In this document: positions 11,382 through 22,471 of the stretch, in pieces
Numbering within the stretch: the stretch's first letter is position 1
Layout: each line of letters begins with the position of its first letter
NCBI GenBank assembly: GCA_014529385.2
Contig: CM043963.1
Span: 103,398,912 to 103,462,911, forward strand
Length of the DNA stretch: 64,000 bases
Direction: 5' to 3'
From: Adiantum capillus-veneris
Lineage: Eukaryota > Streptophyta > Polypodiopsida > Polypodiales > Pteridaceae
Made by a program: the position numbers and the translations under genes
The notes under the pieces: model-generated
Database searches by the model: none
What the model saw: the letters and a program-made list of their open reading frames with translations, nothing else
Told to the model about the DNA's origin: nothing

Positions 11382-12506
11382 TCAGCGAGACTGTAAGGCC
11401 TCCCAGTCTACAGGCTCTCCTGAAGCTTCAAGATCATTCAGTACTTCATAGATACCTCTGCGATATCCATCTGACTCCTCCTCGCGTGATGGAGCTCAAT
11501 GCATCGCAAGATTCTACGTTTATACAAAAATCAAAGTAATAAGAATACATGATTCATCGCGTTTTAAAAAATTCCATAGTTAAGATTGGATTAGAAAAAA
11601 CTCATAGCGAAAGGTGTCGAAGCCTCCGCTGCGCGCCAGGATGAGATGTCCCCCTAGTCATCTGCGCGGCCTCACGCTGCTGTCTGAACCGCGTGGCCGC
11701 TGTCAACTCATCCTCCCTCATCTGTAGCTACGTCTCGTGTGGGATGCCCGAAGGCTTCGGCGAACCGGTCCTAAAAGCCTTCCGAGGTGCATCTCGTCGA
11801 TGTTTGATGGTGTCCCTGCAACACCCTTGATACACCGCGCCGAAACAACGGAAGAACCCGGAGCAGGCTGGTACTCTCTCAGGATCGTCTCCACTATGTA
11901 AGTGACTTTTTCCTTTTCTTGTTGATCCCTAGACGTCATAATGCTGGTCGAAAACTGCAGCTCCACGAGCTGGCGAATCCGCTGTCGCATCTCAGTCCCG
12001 ACTCTATCCATGTCAACAGAACCATCTCCCCGTACAGTATAGATCTTGGAGGCACTAGGATCGTGTGCCCCCCAAGGTGTCCGAGCTGTGCCAAGAGGTG
12101 TGTCGAGAGGTGTGGCTGGGTAAGACGGGGGTCGTGAGCGAGGAGGGGTCGAAGCATCTGTGGACCCTCCTCCATAGCAACCACCACCTCCGCCTGACGA
12201 TCGCCGAGATCGGCGAGTGCGCCTGTGCTGCGGAGATGAGGACGTACCCGTCTCTGCCCCACCCCTAGGTGTCAAAGCGGCCGTGATGGGAGAAGAAGGA
12301 GTCGTACCCATAGGCGTCCTAAACCCCGTAGGCGTCCCTCCCCTAGGCGTCGGACCCTCGGGTGTGAAGCCCGGAGGCGTAGTACCCGTGCCTCTGGCTA
12401 CCTAGTACTGAGAAGCCTCTGCCATCTGAGTAGGCTTCGTCCATGTAACGAAGCCCATGAATGCATCTGCACTCATGGAAGCGAGATCTGGAATCTCGTT
12501 TGCCAT
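11382..12506 (-). pseudogene. CACTA-1 second ORF (TNPA/Transposase_24-like partner protein)
   Basis: Starting at ATG 12506 (MANEIPDLASM), the frame meets one TAG after EASQY and then runs open to 11718. It holds a TP-x-G-rich stretch and a basic RRTRRSRRSS segment. Next come a glycine run with GGGGGCYGGGSTDASTPP, a TPWGAHD block, and a helix-rich region (VGTEMRQRIRQLVELQ). A last exon ends ...GEPVDWEALQSR at 11382. The same domain order occurs in CACTA-3 and, truncated, in CACTA-2. In plant CACTA elements the second gene makes a DNA-binding partner that recognises subterminal repeats; that role is assumed here from position. The C-terminal part resembles plant Transposase_24 proteins. One stop codon makes it defective unless read through. 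Confidence 0.65.
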
Positions 12507-12613
12507 ACTAAAGTCCTGCACAAAGAAAGTAAAATAAAGCGTCAGAACACAGTTGTTTAAATTAACTTTAAGCTTAATTTTAAATCAAATTCTTCACACA
12601 AACACTTACAGGC

Positions 12614-15006
12614 CTAGGCCTCGACGAGTGAGGCATCATCGATAAGATCTTGCACCGTATCATCGTCTATCTCTAATTGCAAACATAACTCCGTTTTCAT
12701 GAACCGCTCTAGAAAGAACATCCAACGGCTGTGGACTGTACCTGCCACTGCAACCTCATCTACTACATGGACGAGCAAGTGCATTTGGATAGTTAGGCAG
12801 CTCGTGGGTAGATACTTCTCAATCATGCAAACTGCCTCAATGGAGTTAGCCCTTGCGACTCCAATAGATTCCTCCCGTATCTCCGTGGAAGAGATCCACC
12901 GCACTAGCTATGAAATCTTATATATGCAGGTCCGCACTTCCTCCGTTAAACACCCCTTGATCGCAATTGGAAGAATGAATTGCAAGAACTTATGCCAGTC
13001 GTGCGATTTTAACCCTGACAATTGATCGTCACGGGTGAATGCTGTCTTGAGACATCGCATATATCCTGTTGGCGTCCTGAACTCTGAAATCACCATTTTC
13101 ACTTGTCGCTCTTCATTTTTTAGCAATACCCATGGCGGTCTTGGAAGTTTTGTTTGACCAGCTGCATTCGTGAAAGGCCATAGCTCTGGCATCTTTCCAA
13201 CCGACTGCAAATCATCTCGTGAAGCTCGATTGTCTTTCATTCCCATGATTGTCTTCCAGAGGAGCTCTCCCACATTCTTGAATATATGCATTGGATCTAG
13301 CAAATGGTTAATTAGTAGATCACCCCAGTACGGCAACGTATGGAGAATGGACAAATGTTTCATTCCTAGAACAGGTTGCCCCTCATGTTGCTCCCATCGG
13401 CGACGCCACTCTTGTACATGTATAGGATGACATTCGACGCGACCAAGCTGGCCTTCGTGCAAGTGATGGCCATCTGGAAGATAACGGTGGTGGCCTTGAT
13501 AAATTGTCTTTCGAAGAGAGGTAGAATAGCGCAGATCCAAAGACTGCCCGCAAATTGGACATGCATTGTATCCCAAAGTTGTTAGTCCTACATATATCAA
13601 AGCATGAATCAGGCCAAGGCAAAGGGCTTGCGAATAGCGAGAATTTTGTAAATCAATAACCATTACCAGAAGCTTCTCCATATCCTGGCCAATCATGCAT
13701 AGTCCACATAAGAAGTCCATGGATCCTTGCATGTTGTTATCCTACTGGTTCAACCGCATCTGCTATGTCGATCCCATGCCATAACTCTTGGAGCTCGTCA
13801 ACTAGAGGAGCTAGATAAACATCCATGTTTTTTGCCTTGAACTTACCAGGTACAATCAAGCTTAAAATCAAATGACCCTTCTTGATAGCAAGCCACGACG
13901 GGAGGTTGTAAGTTGTAATTGATAAGGCACACAGGCCAAGTGCTCCATGACGAGCTTCTCAAGCCAAATGGATTGACTCCATCCATTGCCATGCCCAAAC
14001 GCAAATTGCGTGGTTCACTCTTAAAATGTGGCCAGGTATCTTCAATGTGCCTCCAAGCCTTCGAATCAGCGGGCACCCTACATGTTGCGTAAGTGGATCT
14101 ATTCGTAGAATGCCACCGCATCAACTTTGCAATGGAACCACAACGAAACATGCTTTTTATCCTAGGAATAATAGGAAAATGCCGCAACACTTTAGCTGGC
14201 ACTGTCTCGCCAACTGCATCTTGTTTGTAGCACATTGCTCCTCACTTAGGAAACAACAGACAATCTGCGAATTCATTGCGAAAAAGAATGCAATCATTTG
14301 GACATGCATGAATCTTGTTGTAGTCCAAGCCAACTGAGGTCAGAAGTTGATTTGCGTCTGGCCTGGAGGGGGACATTTCATTGCCAGCCGGGAGAAGTTG
14401 CTCCCGCAATAACCTGTTTAAGCCACATTAAATTAAAAATCTCTCCGAGCAAATCACTGTTGCAATCGGAAGATCTCTTTTGTAAATTACGTACCTAAAC
14501 AAAGCAGTGACGCTTGCATCTGACCACCCGTACATTGACTGAAGATTCAAAAACGCCAAACAAGTACGAAGCACAGATATTTTGGCGCCTTCATAGATTG
14601 GTTGATGTGCCAACTTCCTCAACATGTCTTCAGGAGATAGGCGCACAGCTTCTGGTGCTCCTTCGTTTGCGTTCTCCTCGCTTGTCTGGAAGAAGGCATC
14701 CAACATCTCCTCCATGCCGTCGTCTTCTGTCTGTAAGCCCTTTTCTGCTTCCATCCGTGGCTCTATATTGGTCGGACCTTCACCCATAATCTTTTTTCTC
14801 TCTCTCTCAGATGTAGGTGCTATGTCGCGGAAATCAATGCCCGTTCCGTAGGAGTCGTATCGCAGATTCTGTACGGTTTCTCTAGCAAACTCTCGGTACT
14901 TGTGCACATGCTCATTACATATCCTATGCTTGTGCAGGATTTGATACTTGCAGAGCGTGCACGAGCATGCAATCTTTTCCTCCATGTTAGTTGATGACGT
15001 TTCCAT
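12614..15006 (-). pseudogene. CACTA-1 Tnp2 transposase, defective
   Basis: Exon 1 (15006-14495) has a CSCTLCKYQI zinc-binding start and NLQSMYGWSDASVTALFR. Exon 2 (14413-13667) has LDYNKIHACPNDCILF, VPAKVLRHFP, MAMDGVNPFG and TMHDWPGY. Exon 3 (13587 onward) has LLINHLLDPMHIFKNVGE, LKSHDWHKFLQFILP and HSRWMFFLERFMKT. Breaks: TGA at 14242-14244 in place of the second Cys of CPKC; a frameshift after INYNL; TAG at 12908-12910 after IYKIS. After FMKT the reading frame leaves the family sequence and stops at 12614, so ~300 C-terminal residues (end of DUF4218 and all of DUF4216) are deleted. Transposition of this copy would need transposase from elsewhere. Confidence 0.9.
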
Positions 15007-15027
15007 CTACAATGATTATGAATGTTG

Positions 15028-15032
<5 letters not shown>

Positions 15033-15074
<42 letters not shown>
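15033..15074. repeat. (TA)n microsatellite
   Basis: About 20 TA units in the leader just upstream of the CACTA-1 tnp2 start codon, at the position where CACTA-2 has a (GA)n tract. Confidence 0.95.
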
Positions 15075-15076
<2 letters not shown>

Positions 15077-15118
15077 TCCTCACAATAAAAACTACCTCGC
15101 ATTCTCTAGTCTTGCCCA

Positions 15119-15154
15119 ATCTCCGTACACCTCGGTCCAGAGGTGTACGGAGAT
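15119..15154 (-). promoter_or_regulatory. Perfect hairpin upstream of CACTA-1 tnp2
   Basis: A 15-bp perfect stem, ATCTCCGTACACCTC against GAGGTGTACGGAGAT, with a 6-nt loop. It is 113 bp upstream of the tnp2 start. It sits inside a longer block (AATAAAGACGAGAT ... CTAGAGAATG) shared with CACTA-2 and CACTA-3. The function is unknown; the location suits a 5' leader or promoter element. Confidence 0.75.
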
Positions 15155-15294
15155 CAGGACCACCGGGTCAAAATCTCGTCTTTATTGGTCAAATCCTATA
15201 TGGGTAGACACATACATGCACTCCCAGGTGTACATGGCAATGCATGTAGCAGGAAAAACCCCTTTGCCTCTTTTAGTTCCATAGTTTCTTCTCT

Positions 15295-15495
15295 GTCTAC
15301 GTACCCTATCTCTCATTCTTTCTCTCTCGCTCTCGCTCTCGCTATCTCTCTTTCTCTCTCAATGTCGCTCTCGCTATCTCTCTTTCTCTCTCTCTCTCGA
15401 TCTCGCTCTCGCTATCTCTCTTTCTCTATTTTCCTATCTCTCTGTATTTCTCTATTTTCCTATTTCTCTGCCATAACTCCTCAAGCTCCACGTCC

Positions 15496-15553
<58 letters not shown>

Positions 15554-15598
15554 GTCTATATATATATATATAACTCTCTTTCTCTATCTCTCTATTTC

Positions 15599-15640
<42 letters not shown>

Positions 15641-16258
15641 ACCTCTCTCTCGCTCTCACTCTCTACTTCCCTATCTCTCTAATGATCAAACGAGCGATTG
15701 ATCTAGGGAGATCTAGACGCCCACGACTGCGGAGGACTACACAACATCGACAGAGGCTGCATCAGAGGATCTAGATAGGTCACTTTGGCTCGACATGCAC
15801 AACGTCCGGTCAGAGCATGGAGGAGATCTACCTATCCCAACTACCTCGTTTAGCCGTTTAGTCCACACCCAGCAGTTTAGGATTCCATAATATTTTATTT
15901 TGTCATCTTCTTACTCTGACTTTGTATAAGATCCATCACATTGTAACTTTCTTGTCTCATGTCTCATAGGTCACTTTGGCCTTTCGAAGACGTTAATATA
16001 ACATTTCATTTCATTTCTCTCTTTAATTTTTTTTTCTTTAGTTTTAATTTCCTAAGCATACATAAATTCTCTCTAGATCTCTCTCTCTCTTTGATTACCT
16101 ACACACACACACACATTTCTCTCTCTCTCTCTCTCTTTCCTACACACACACACACATTTCTCTCTCTCTCTCTCTCTCTCTCCCTCTCCTACACACTCAC
16201 ACACCACTCTCTCTCTCTATTTCCTACACACACCTCTCTCTCTCTTTCCTACACACAC

Positions 16259-16318
<60 letters not shown>

Positions 16319-16337
16319 TACACACACACACACACCG

Positions 16338-16396
<59 letters not shown>

Positions 16397-16424
16397 TCTT
16401 TCCTACACACACACACACACACAC

Positions 16425-16500
<76 letters not shown>
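15295..16500. repeat. Long compound (CT)n/(CA)n microsatellite tract
   Basis: Roughly 1.2 kb near the right end of CACTA-1 is dominated by CT runs (e.g. 15500-15552, 15607-15641, 16262-16313, 16426-16499) with CACACA blocks between. It is interrupted at 15660-16060 by more complex sequence. Reading frames giving LSLSLS or ERERER here are artefacts of the repeat. Confidence 0.9.
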
Positions 16501-16502
<2 letters not shown>

Positions 16503-16813
16503 GGAGAGAGAGAGAGAGGGGTTGGGGAGGGTGGAGATGGACATAATACCTGCGCAGCAGGTTTCGGCCAAGACCCGAGCAGGCGAAAATGGACCCTGCG
16601 CGTGGGTTTCTCTTTTTTTCTCCAATTTTTTTTCCGTCGATATAAGTGTCGCTATACGCGTCGATACGCGTGGCAAATAAAGCCTTTCGATGCGTATATC
16701 GACGCACATTGCAACGCGTATAGCGACGTCCGCTACTGTCGTCGATATACGCGTGGAAAGGCATGGCCGTCAATATAGACGCGTCGATATCTTCATTTAG
16801 TGTTGTAGTGAGA

Positions 16814-17221
16814 TGCGGGGAATATGTTTGTACTTTTGTAGCATTATGAACAAGTTGTGTTCACACTTGATCCACTATGGAGAGAAAATGATGAAAAGAT
16901 CTAGCTAAACCGTGCTGGCTCTATGTTGTTTAAGTTGCTCCACGGAGCAAGCAAGTGTGTGAAATATTGGAAGTTGAGGTCGAAGAGCTTCATGAACAAA
17001 GTGGAGGGCCGACGGATAATGTAAGTTTGAATTTTGAGCTAGAGGTCAGTGGTGAGCAGATGCTTGAACCTAGAAATGAGTTTTCAAATACTAAAGTTGA
17101 TATGAAGAGCGATGAAGAAGTGAAGTTTGATGAAGAATATGCAGAAGTACAGATTGAGATAGACATCTTTGGTGCATCGGCTCTCATGGAAGATAAGATA
17201 TTGACTCCTGATTTTTGCTAG
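16814..17221 (+). pseudogene. CACTA-3 Tnp2 pseudogene, 3' part
   Basis: This continues the gene cut by CACTA-1. The first codons give HYEQVVFTLDP and then VAPRSKQ, aligned with HCEQ-VIFHP and EVAPRSART at the end of the CACTA-2 transposase. A long open stretch from 16955 (acidic, rich in EVEVEE and DEEV) runs to the stop at 17219-17221. This acidic tail is longer than the CACTA-2 tail. Several stops precede it. Confidence 0.75.
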
Positions 17222-17371
17222 GAATTTTTTTGTAAAACTCTTTATTAGCCTACAATATTGGATAGACTCATTGAGTTGTGTTGTAGCTTTGTTTTTTTGT
17301 TATTTGCATTGCTTAAGCATTTCTTTTATAAACTAACGTACTGTAATTGTGTTATTTGTGTATATGTAGCC

Positions 17372-17491
17372 ATGGTCGATGACAACAATACATACTCTCC
17401 TAGTTTTAGTTTTTATCTCAGTTCGACTGGCATGTCACCCGAGTAGATGGACTCCTTTTTTTCATAGTTCACACCAGAGCAGGTTAGTTAC
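17372..17491 (+). pseudogene. CACTA-3 second ORF, first part before the LTR-like insert
   Basis: ATG 17372 starts MVDDNNTYSPSF. A stop follows after GMSPE, then MDSFFS, a stop, and FTPEQVSY up to 17491. FTPEQ aligns with the LSPQQ segment of the CACTA-2 second ORF. The reading frame resumes after the 2.8-kb insert at 20269, where GTTAC is repeated and AQNLW-AVGSSRRT follows in frame. Confidence 0.6.
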
Positions 17492-20268
17492 TGTGACATC
17501 CCCAACCCGCCAATACCAAGATCAAAAATAGTACTTTTGGTCAATTATAATTTTTTAACCTCACTAATTAACTATAGTATAATTACCACAAGTAGATAAG
17601 GATATTTTTTACCTCTGCTAATTACCTTATTATTTTCCAACTTAATTATATAATTTCATCTTCTATTTTCAGCTAAAATTAGGATAATTTGACTTAAATA
17701 AATAGTTATACTACTTTTCTAACCTTGACATAATTATCACGGCCTCTTTATTATGTAATCTAACTCTAATAAATAGAATATAATCATATAACATGATTTA
17801 CTAATTTTGCTCTTTAAATTTCAACCAGAATTAGTATATTTTGACTTAGATAAATATCTATACTAAGTTTCTAGGATTAACATAATTATCACGGCATTTT
17901 CATCATATAATCTAGCTCTGATAAATAGCATGTACTCATATAGCATGATTTACTAATTTCCCTCTTTAGTTTTTAGCTAGAATTAGTATAATTTGACTTA
18001 GATAAATATCTATACTCCTTTTCTAATCTTGAAATAATTATAACAGCCTTTTTATTCTGTGATATAGCTCTAATAAATAGCATGTAATCATAGCACATGA
18101 TTTACTAATTTCCCCCTTTAATTTACCCTCAATAATAGTGGTTTTCTACTAGGATAATTAACTAAGATAATTATATGTGGCTAAGATAATTATCACTAGT
18201 TACTTAGAATATAATTTACCTTTGATAATTATCTGGAATCTTTTTGGATTAATTTGCTAATTTCCCTCTTTTAAATTTTTCCTAAAAACAGTGTAGTTCT
18301 TTTAAGATAATTAGTTAAACTAATTATCTAAGGCTAAAATAATTATCATGGGTCTTATAACATGTGAGTAACCTTTGATAAATATCTCAAGGCATTTTGA
18401 ATCAATTGCTATTTTCTCCCTTTTTATTTATTCTGGAAATAGTGTAATTCTGTTAAGATAATTAAATAAACTAATTATTTGAGGTTAAAATAATTTTCAT
18501 GGGTTTTCTAAGATATGATTAACCTCTGACAAAAAACTCAAAGCATTTTAAATCAGTTTGCTATTTTCCCTCTTTTAATTTGTCCCAAAAAAAGTGTAAT
18601 TCTGCTAAGATAATTAGTTAAACTAACTATCTAAGGTAAAAATAATTATCAAGGGTTTTTTCAAATGTGATTAACTTATGATAAATAATTCAAATCATTT
18701 TGAATCAATTTCTATTTTTCCGCTTTTAATTTGTCCAAAAAATAGTGTAATTTGGCTAGGATAATTAAATAAACTATCTATCTGAGGTTAAAATAATTAT
18801 TGCGGGTTTCCTAAGATGTGATTGACCTATGATAAATAACTCAAAGCATTTTGAATCCATTTTCTATTTTCTCCGTTTTAATTTGTCCTAAGAACATTGT
18901 AATTGTGCTAAGATAATTAGTTAAACTAATTATCTAAAGTTAACGTAATTATCGCCAGTTTCCTTAGATGTTATTAACCTCTGATAAATAACTCAAAGAA
19001 TTTTGAATCAATTTGCTATTTTTCCCTTTTAATTTGTCATGAAAACAGTGTAACTCTTCTAAGATAATTACTTAAACTAACTTTTTTAGGTTAAAATAAT
19101 TTTCACAGGTTCCCTAAGATGTGATTAACCTTTGATAATTATCTTAAAGTATTTTGAATCAATTTTCTATTTTTTCCCTTTTAATTTGTACTAAAAATAG
19201 TGTAATTTTGCTAAGATAATTAGTTAAACTAATTATCTGAGGTTAACATCATTATCACCGGTTTCGTAAGATGTGATTAACCTCTGATTATTATCTTAAA
19301 GCATTTTGAATCAATCTGATCATTTTTCTCTCAAAAACAATGTAATTTTGCTTACTTAATTATGAAAATTACTCAAAAAATTATGAGATAATTTTTCTAG
19401 CTTAATGACAGTCTAACATAGCTCTGATAATTATCTCAACTTAATCTAAGCTTAATTAATATAGTTCCAATTAATTTATGGTTAAAATGGACAATTTCAA
19501 TCCTAATATGATATAATAATTAATTTGATTAATATCCCTAAGCTTAATCACAACAATCAATAGAGAGGATTTTTGAGTATACATAGGATTAATATTTAAT
19601 TTATTAAGAAAATAGGTTAACCTAACTTTGCTAATTAAGAAAGATTAGGCTAATTACTGTTTAAGTAACCAACTAGAGCTTGATCTCTAGTGATTTTTGG
19701 GTAGCGGTCTCTCTAGATGAGAGAGAATGTGCCAAGGCTCCGAGTCTGTCTAAATTGTGAAGCAAGAGTCATATTTATAGGTTTCTGGGCACTGATCACA
19801 GGCTAGAAAATGGCAGTAATTTGCATCCCAAGCAGTCCTACAGCTCCAAAAACGCCCCCTGCTGGTAAATCTAGTCCTAGGCAGGTTCCCCACAGCTCCA
19901 CACAGTCCCCCCTAGCTTCCAGAATCGATTTTTACTAATTTCACAGAGTTTTAATGATGAAAATTGGAAATATCAATAATTTCTAGAACCTTAGGATAAG
20001 AAAGTTTTTATTAATAATAATTACTGAAACCATCCAATTTTACTTAACTAATTAAATTCATAGTGTAACCTTTCAGAGCCCGTAACTTTTCCACATTTTA
20101 TCGGAATTCTGTTCTAAAAATTTCTAGCCCGAGGTTTGCTATGCTTAAGATTCCAAAAATACCAATATTTGTCACCGTCGGACAATTCTACATTGCTTTT
20201 TCAATAATCATATCAGTTTCATTAAGCTTTATACAATCTTTAAGGTTTCAGAAACTGGAAACCTTATA
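17492..20268 (+). mobile_element. LTR-like insert (about 2.8 kb), probably a solo LTR
   Basis: The insert starts TGTGACATCCCC, as many plant retrotransposon LTRs do. The 5 bases GTTAC (7 bases TAGTTAC) stand before it (17487-17491) and after it (20269-20273). Removing it rejoins the second ORF of CACTA-3 in frame. Its end (ACCTTATA) is not the usual CA, so the LTR assignment is uncertain. It has a TATTTATA-type box near 19765-19775, and most of its left two thirds is a satellite array. No gag, protease, RT or integrase coding is present. Confidence 0.6.
17560..19335 (+). repeat. ~152-bp AT-rich tandem array, about 11-12 units
   Basis: Units carry AAGATAATTAGTTAAACTAA, then AATAATTATCA, then TGTGATTAACC, then TTTGAATCAA and CCCTTTTAATTTGTCC. 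The first motif recurs near 18298, 18449, 18602, 18752, 18905, 19056 and 19205, giving spacings of 149-153 bp. Earlier, more diverged units (17757, 17911, 18065) share CTCTAATAAATAGCATGTAA with the same spacing. The array is wholly inside the LTR-like insert. Confidence 0.85.
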
Positions 20269-21219
20269 GTTACGCACAGAACCTTTGGGCAGTCGGTTCC
20301 TCTAGACGTACTATGGCCACCCCTATGCCTAGGACTAGTGTGCCCCCTACACCAACCGGCCTCACACCTCAATCGAATGTGCCCCATACACTAGCGGGTG
20401 GTTCACCTTCAAGACGAGGTAGGCCTCGTTCTGGAGGTGGTGGTTGTTGTGATAGCGGTTCTACCGATGCGTCCACACCACTGAGAGAGCAGTTAGTAGA
20501 TATTTCACCGATTGGCACACCACGTACACCTTGGAGATCACACGAGCATGATCATGGCAAGGTGTACAAGAGCAAGGATGGGGTTATTGTGGCGAATAGG
20601 GCCATGTGACAGAGGATTCAACAGCTTTGTACAGTTCATTTTGGCCACTCTGTGTAATGAAGATTTGGATAATCAAGATGATGAAAGAAAGAGTTACATC
20701 CTCGATGCCATTCACAAAGAGTACATGCTGGCAGAGGGGTACAATCCATTCTCGAATGACTGGATTGAGTGTGGCGAGAGCCAGAATGTCACACTGTCAG
20801 TCAGAGTCAAGAGACAGGTACAAGGATGACAATCCAAAGCCAGCATGGTTGGACGGAGAGGAGTGGGTAGGGATTGCACGAGAGACATAAGACAATCCTA
20901 AGAGAATTCAGCAGCACAGAGATGCAGCCAGAGCATGTTTGGAGTCTGTTGGCATGTCACATCTTGAGAGTGGAGGCTACGACACACTTTGACATGAATT
21001 TATAAGTATTATACGTATTATTTAAATTGTCAAAAATGTTTATGTTATTTGCAGATAAGTTTTTTATGATTAAACCATAATTTTGTAGGAAGTTGACGTA
21101 AATCGCCCTCCGACACACCAAGAGGAGAAGTATGGGTACAAGCATATACTTATGGCCCTTTTGACCCAGCTGCAAGAGGAGGGAGATTCTGTCAACTGGA
21201 AGGCATGCATTACCATGAG
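20269..21219 (+). pseudogene. CACTA-3 second ORF, main part
   Basis: The segment reads MATPMPRTSVPPTPTGL (20313), then RSGGGGCCDSGSTDASTP and GTPRTPWRSHEHD. A TGA (20607-20609) and a frameshift break it. It then continues as DERKSYILDAIHKEYMLAEG, and NPKPAWLDGEEWVGIA resembles plant Transposase_24 proteins. After an intron-like gap, HQEEKYGYKHILMALL (21115-21219) matches the last exon in CACTA-1. It is the putative DNA-binding partner of Tnp2, now inactive. Confidence 0.7.
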
Positions 21220-21334
21220 GGTAACATCCTCCATATATGTTTTTTGTAGCTGTGGTCTTCTTCATACAGTTGTACTCATTCATTGTATACATGTATAGTT
21301 TCATGCTTATGTATATGGTTTTGAATTTCGTTTA

Positions 21335-21720
21335 TGATTATGATTGTGGTATGACAATTAGGTTATGGTTATGGTTTCACAATTATGGTATGGCACCGAG
21401 GTTATGGTTACGGTTTGGCAATCAAGTTATAGTTATGGTTTTGTAATGATGGTATGGAAATCATGATATGCTTAGGGTTTGAGAATCAAATTATGGTTAT
21501 GATTTTTCAATGATGGTATGACAATCATGTTATGGTTATGGTTTGACAATCAGGTTATGATTATGGTTATGGTTTTGCAATGATGGTATGGCTGCTATGC
21601 TTATGATATGACAAGCAGGTTTTGCGTATGGTTATGGTTATGGTTATGATTATGTTTATGGTTTTGCGGTTTTCAAGTCACGTTTTAAATATGGCTATAA
21701 AATCTTCATGCAGTTGTGCC
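21335..21720 (+). repeat. GGTTATGGTTATGG minisatellite
   Basis: Irregular units of GGTTATGGTTATGGTTT, with AATGATGGTATGGCAATCA spacers, follow the CACTA-3 second ORF. They correspond to the CATAACC repeats in CACTA-1 (opposite strand because that element is inverted). Confidence 0.75.
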
Positions 21721-21994
21721 TATGGTTTGGGAGTCGACATTATGGTTATGCTTTTGGAAACTTGTCATGATTAAGATTTTCATTTTGTGGTTTTGTTCTT
21801 CTTATAATTTTGCTAATTTGTATACACCCTCTCTTTAGCGTCAAACTGTAGATGGAGTAGGGTTGCTTGTGCACTCTTCCTTTGGGCAAAGAAGGTTGTT
21901 TTTTGCTGCTGCATTACATGCAGCATCAGTTTCCAACCCTCTCTTCCTAAAAAAAATTTGCAGGTTTTGTCATAGGTAAAGGTCTCGGTATACA

Positions 21995-22126
21995 CGCTAT
22001 TCTAAGCCTTGGAATACATGTAGAGTATAGAAAATTCCATACCAATGCGTATTGAGGCGCACATTATGACGTAAGTTCCATTGCGTATTCATTAGGAGAA
22101 AGTTAGACTCACTTTTGGGCCTTTTA
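21995..22126. other. Possible remnants of transposon termini
   Basis: TGCGTATTGAGGCGCAC and nearby GCGTAT motifs (22045-22090) look like decayed CACTA subterminal repeats and may mark the right margin of CACTA-3. Directly after, 22090-22126 reads CATTAGGAGAAAGTTAGACT and then TTTTGGGCCTTTTAG, a relative of the 460-bp MITE terminus without its partner. Both readings are tentative. Confidence 0.35.
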
Positions 22127-22471
22127 GTTCTAGAGAGAGAGTGGCGCTTGACCAATGAGGAAGAGGCTTACGTTACGTTGAGAATTGACATTTTGGAGCC
22201 AAGATCTTTTAGAAAAAAGGGAGAAAATATTATTATTGTTTGCCCAAACGAAGAGTGTAACAAAGTTCTTTCAAATTGCACAATTTTACGCTTTCAAGGC
22301 ATAAATGCATAAGTCGTACTAACTTGTACCGACGAATTTCAGAACTTTCATTGAAGACTCTAGTATCTATGTTCCCGCCAGATATTACTTTGAGTAGTTG
22401 TACTTACCTCTCAAAACTTTCTTCCCCTTTTCATATTTGCGCTAACTTTTCTGTGTATTCTAGTGCACACC

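Larger units (their letters stand above)
9120..16810 (-). mobile_element. CACTA-1: complete En/Spm transposon (7.7 kb)
   Basis: The element begins CACTACAACAAAAAAAGG and ends TTTAGTGTTGTAGTG. The trinucleotide AGA stands directly before (9117-9119) and after (16811-16813), the 3-bp target duplication expected of CACTA elements. Subterminal regions (9140-9290 and 16635-16795) hold many direct and inverted copies of AGCGACGC / TATCGACGC. Genes run on the minus strand: tnp2 from 15006, then the second ORF to 11382. A TTAA-flanked element (9622-10960) is nested inside. The host sequence is the tnp2 gene of CACTA-3; deleting the insert plus one AGA restores the protein alignment there (WTD then HYEQVVF, matching WTD and HCEQVIF in CACTA-2). 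Confidence 0.95.

Noticed and set aside
15143-16546. Long frames encoding LSLSLS or THTHT repeats
   Set aside because: They are translations of (CT)n/(CA)n microsatellites and carry no other coding signal. The same holds for similar frames at 30.5, 39.4-39.8, 48.8-49.1 and 57.8-58.1 kb.
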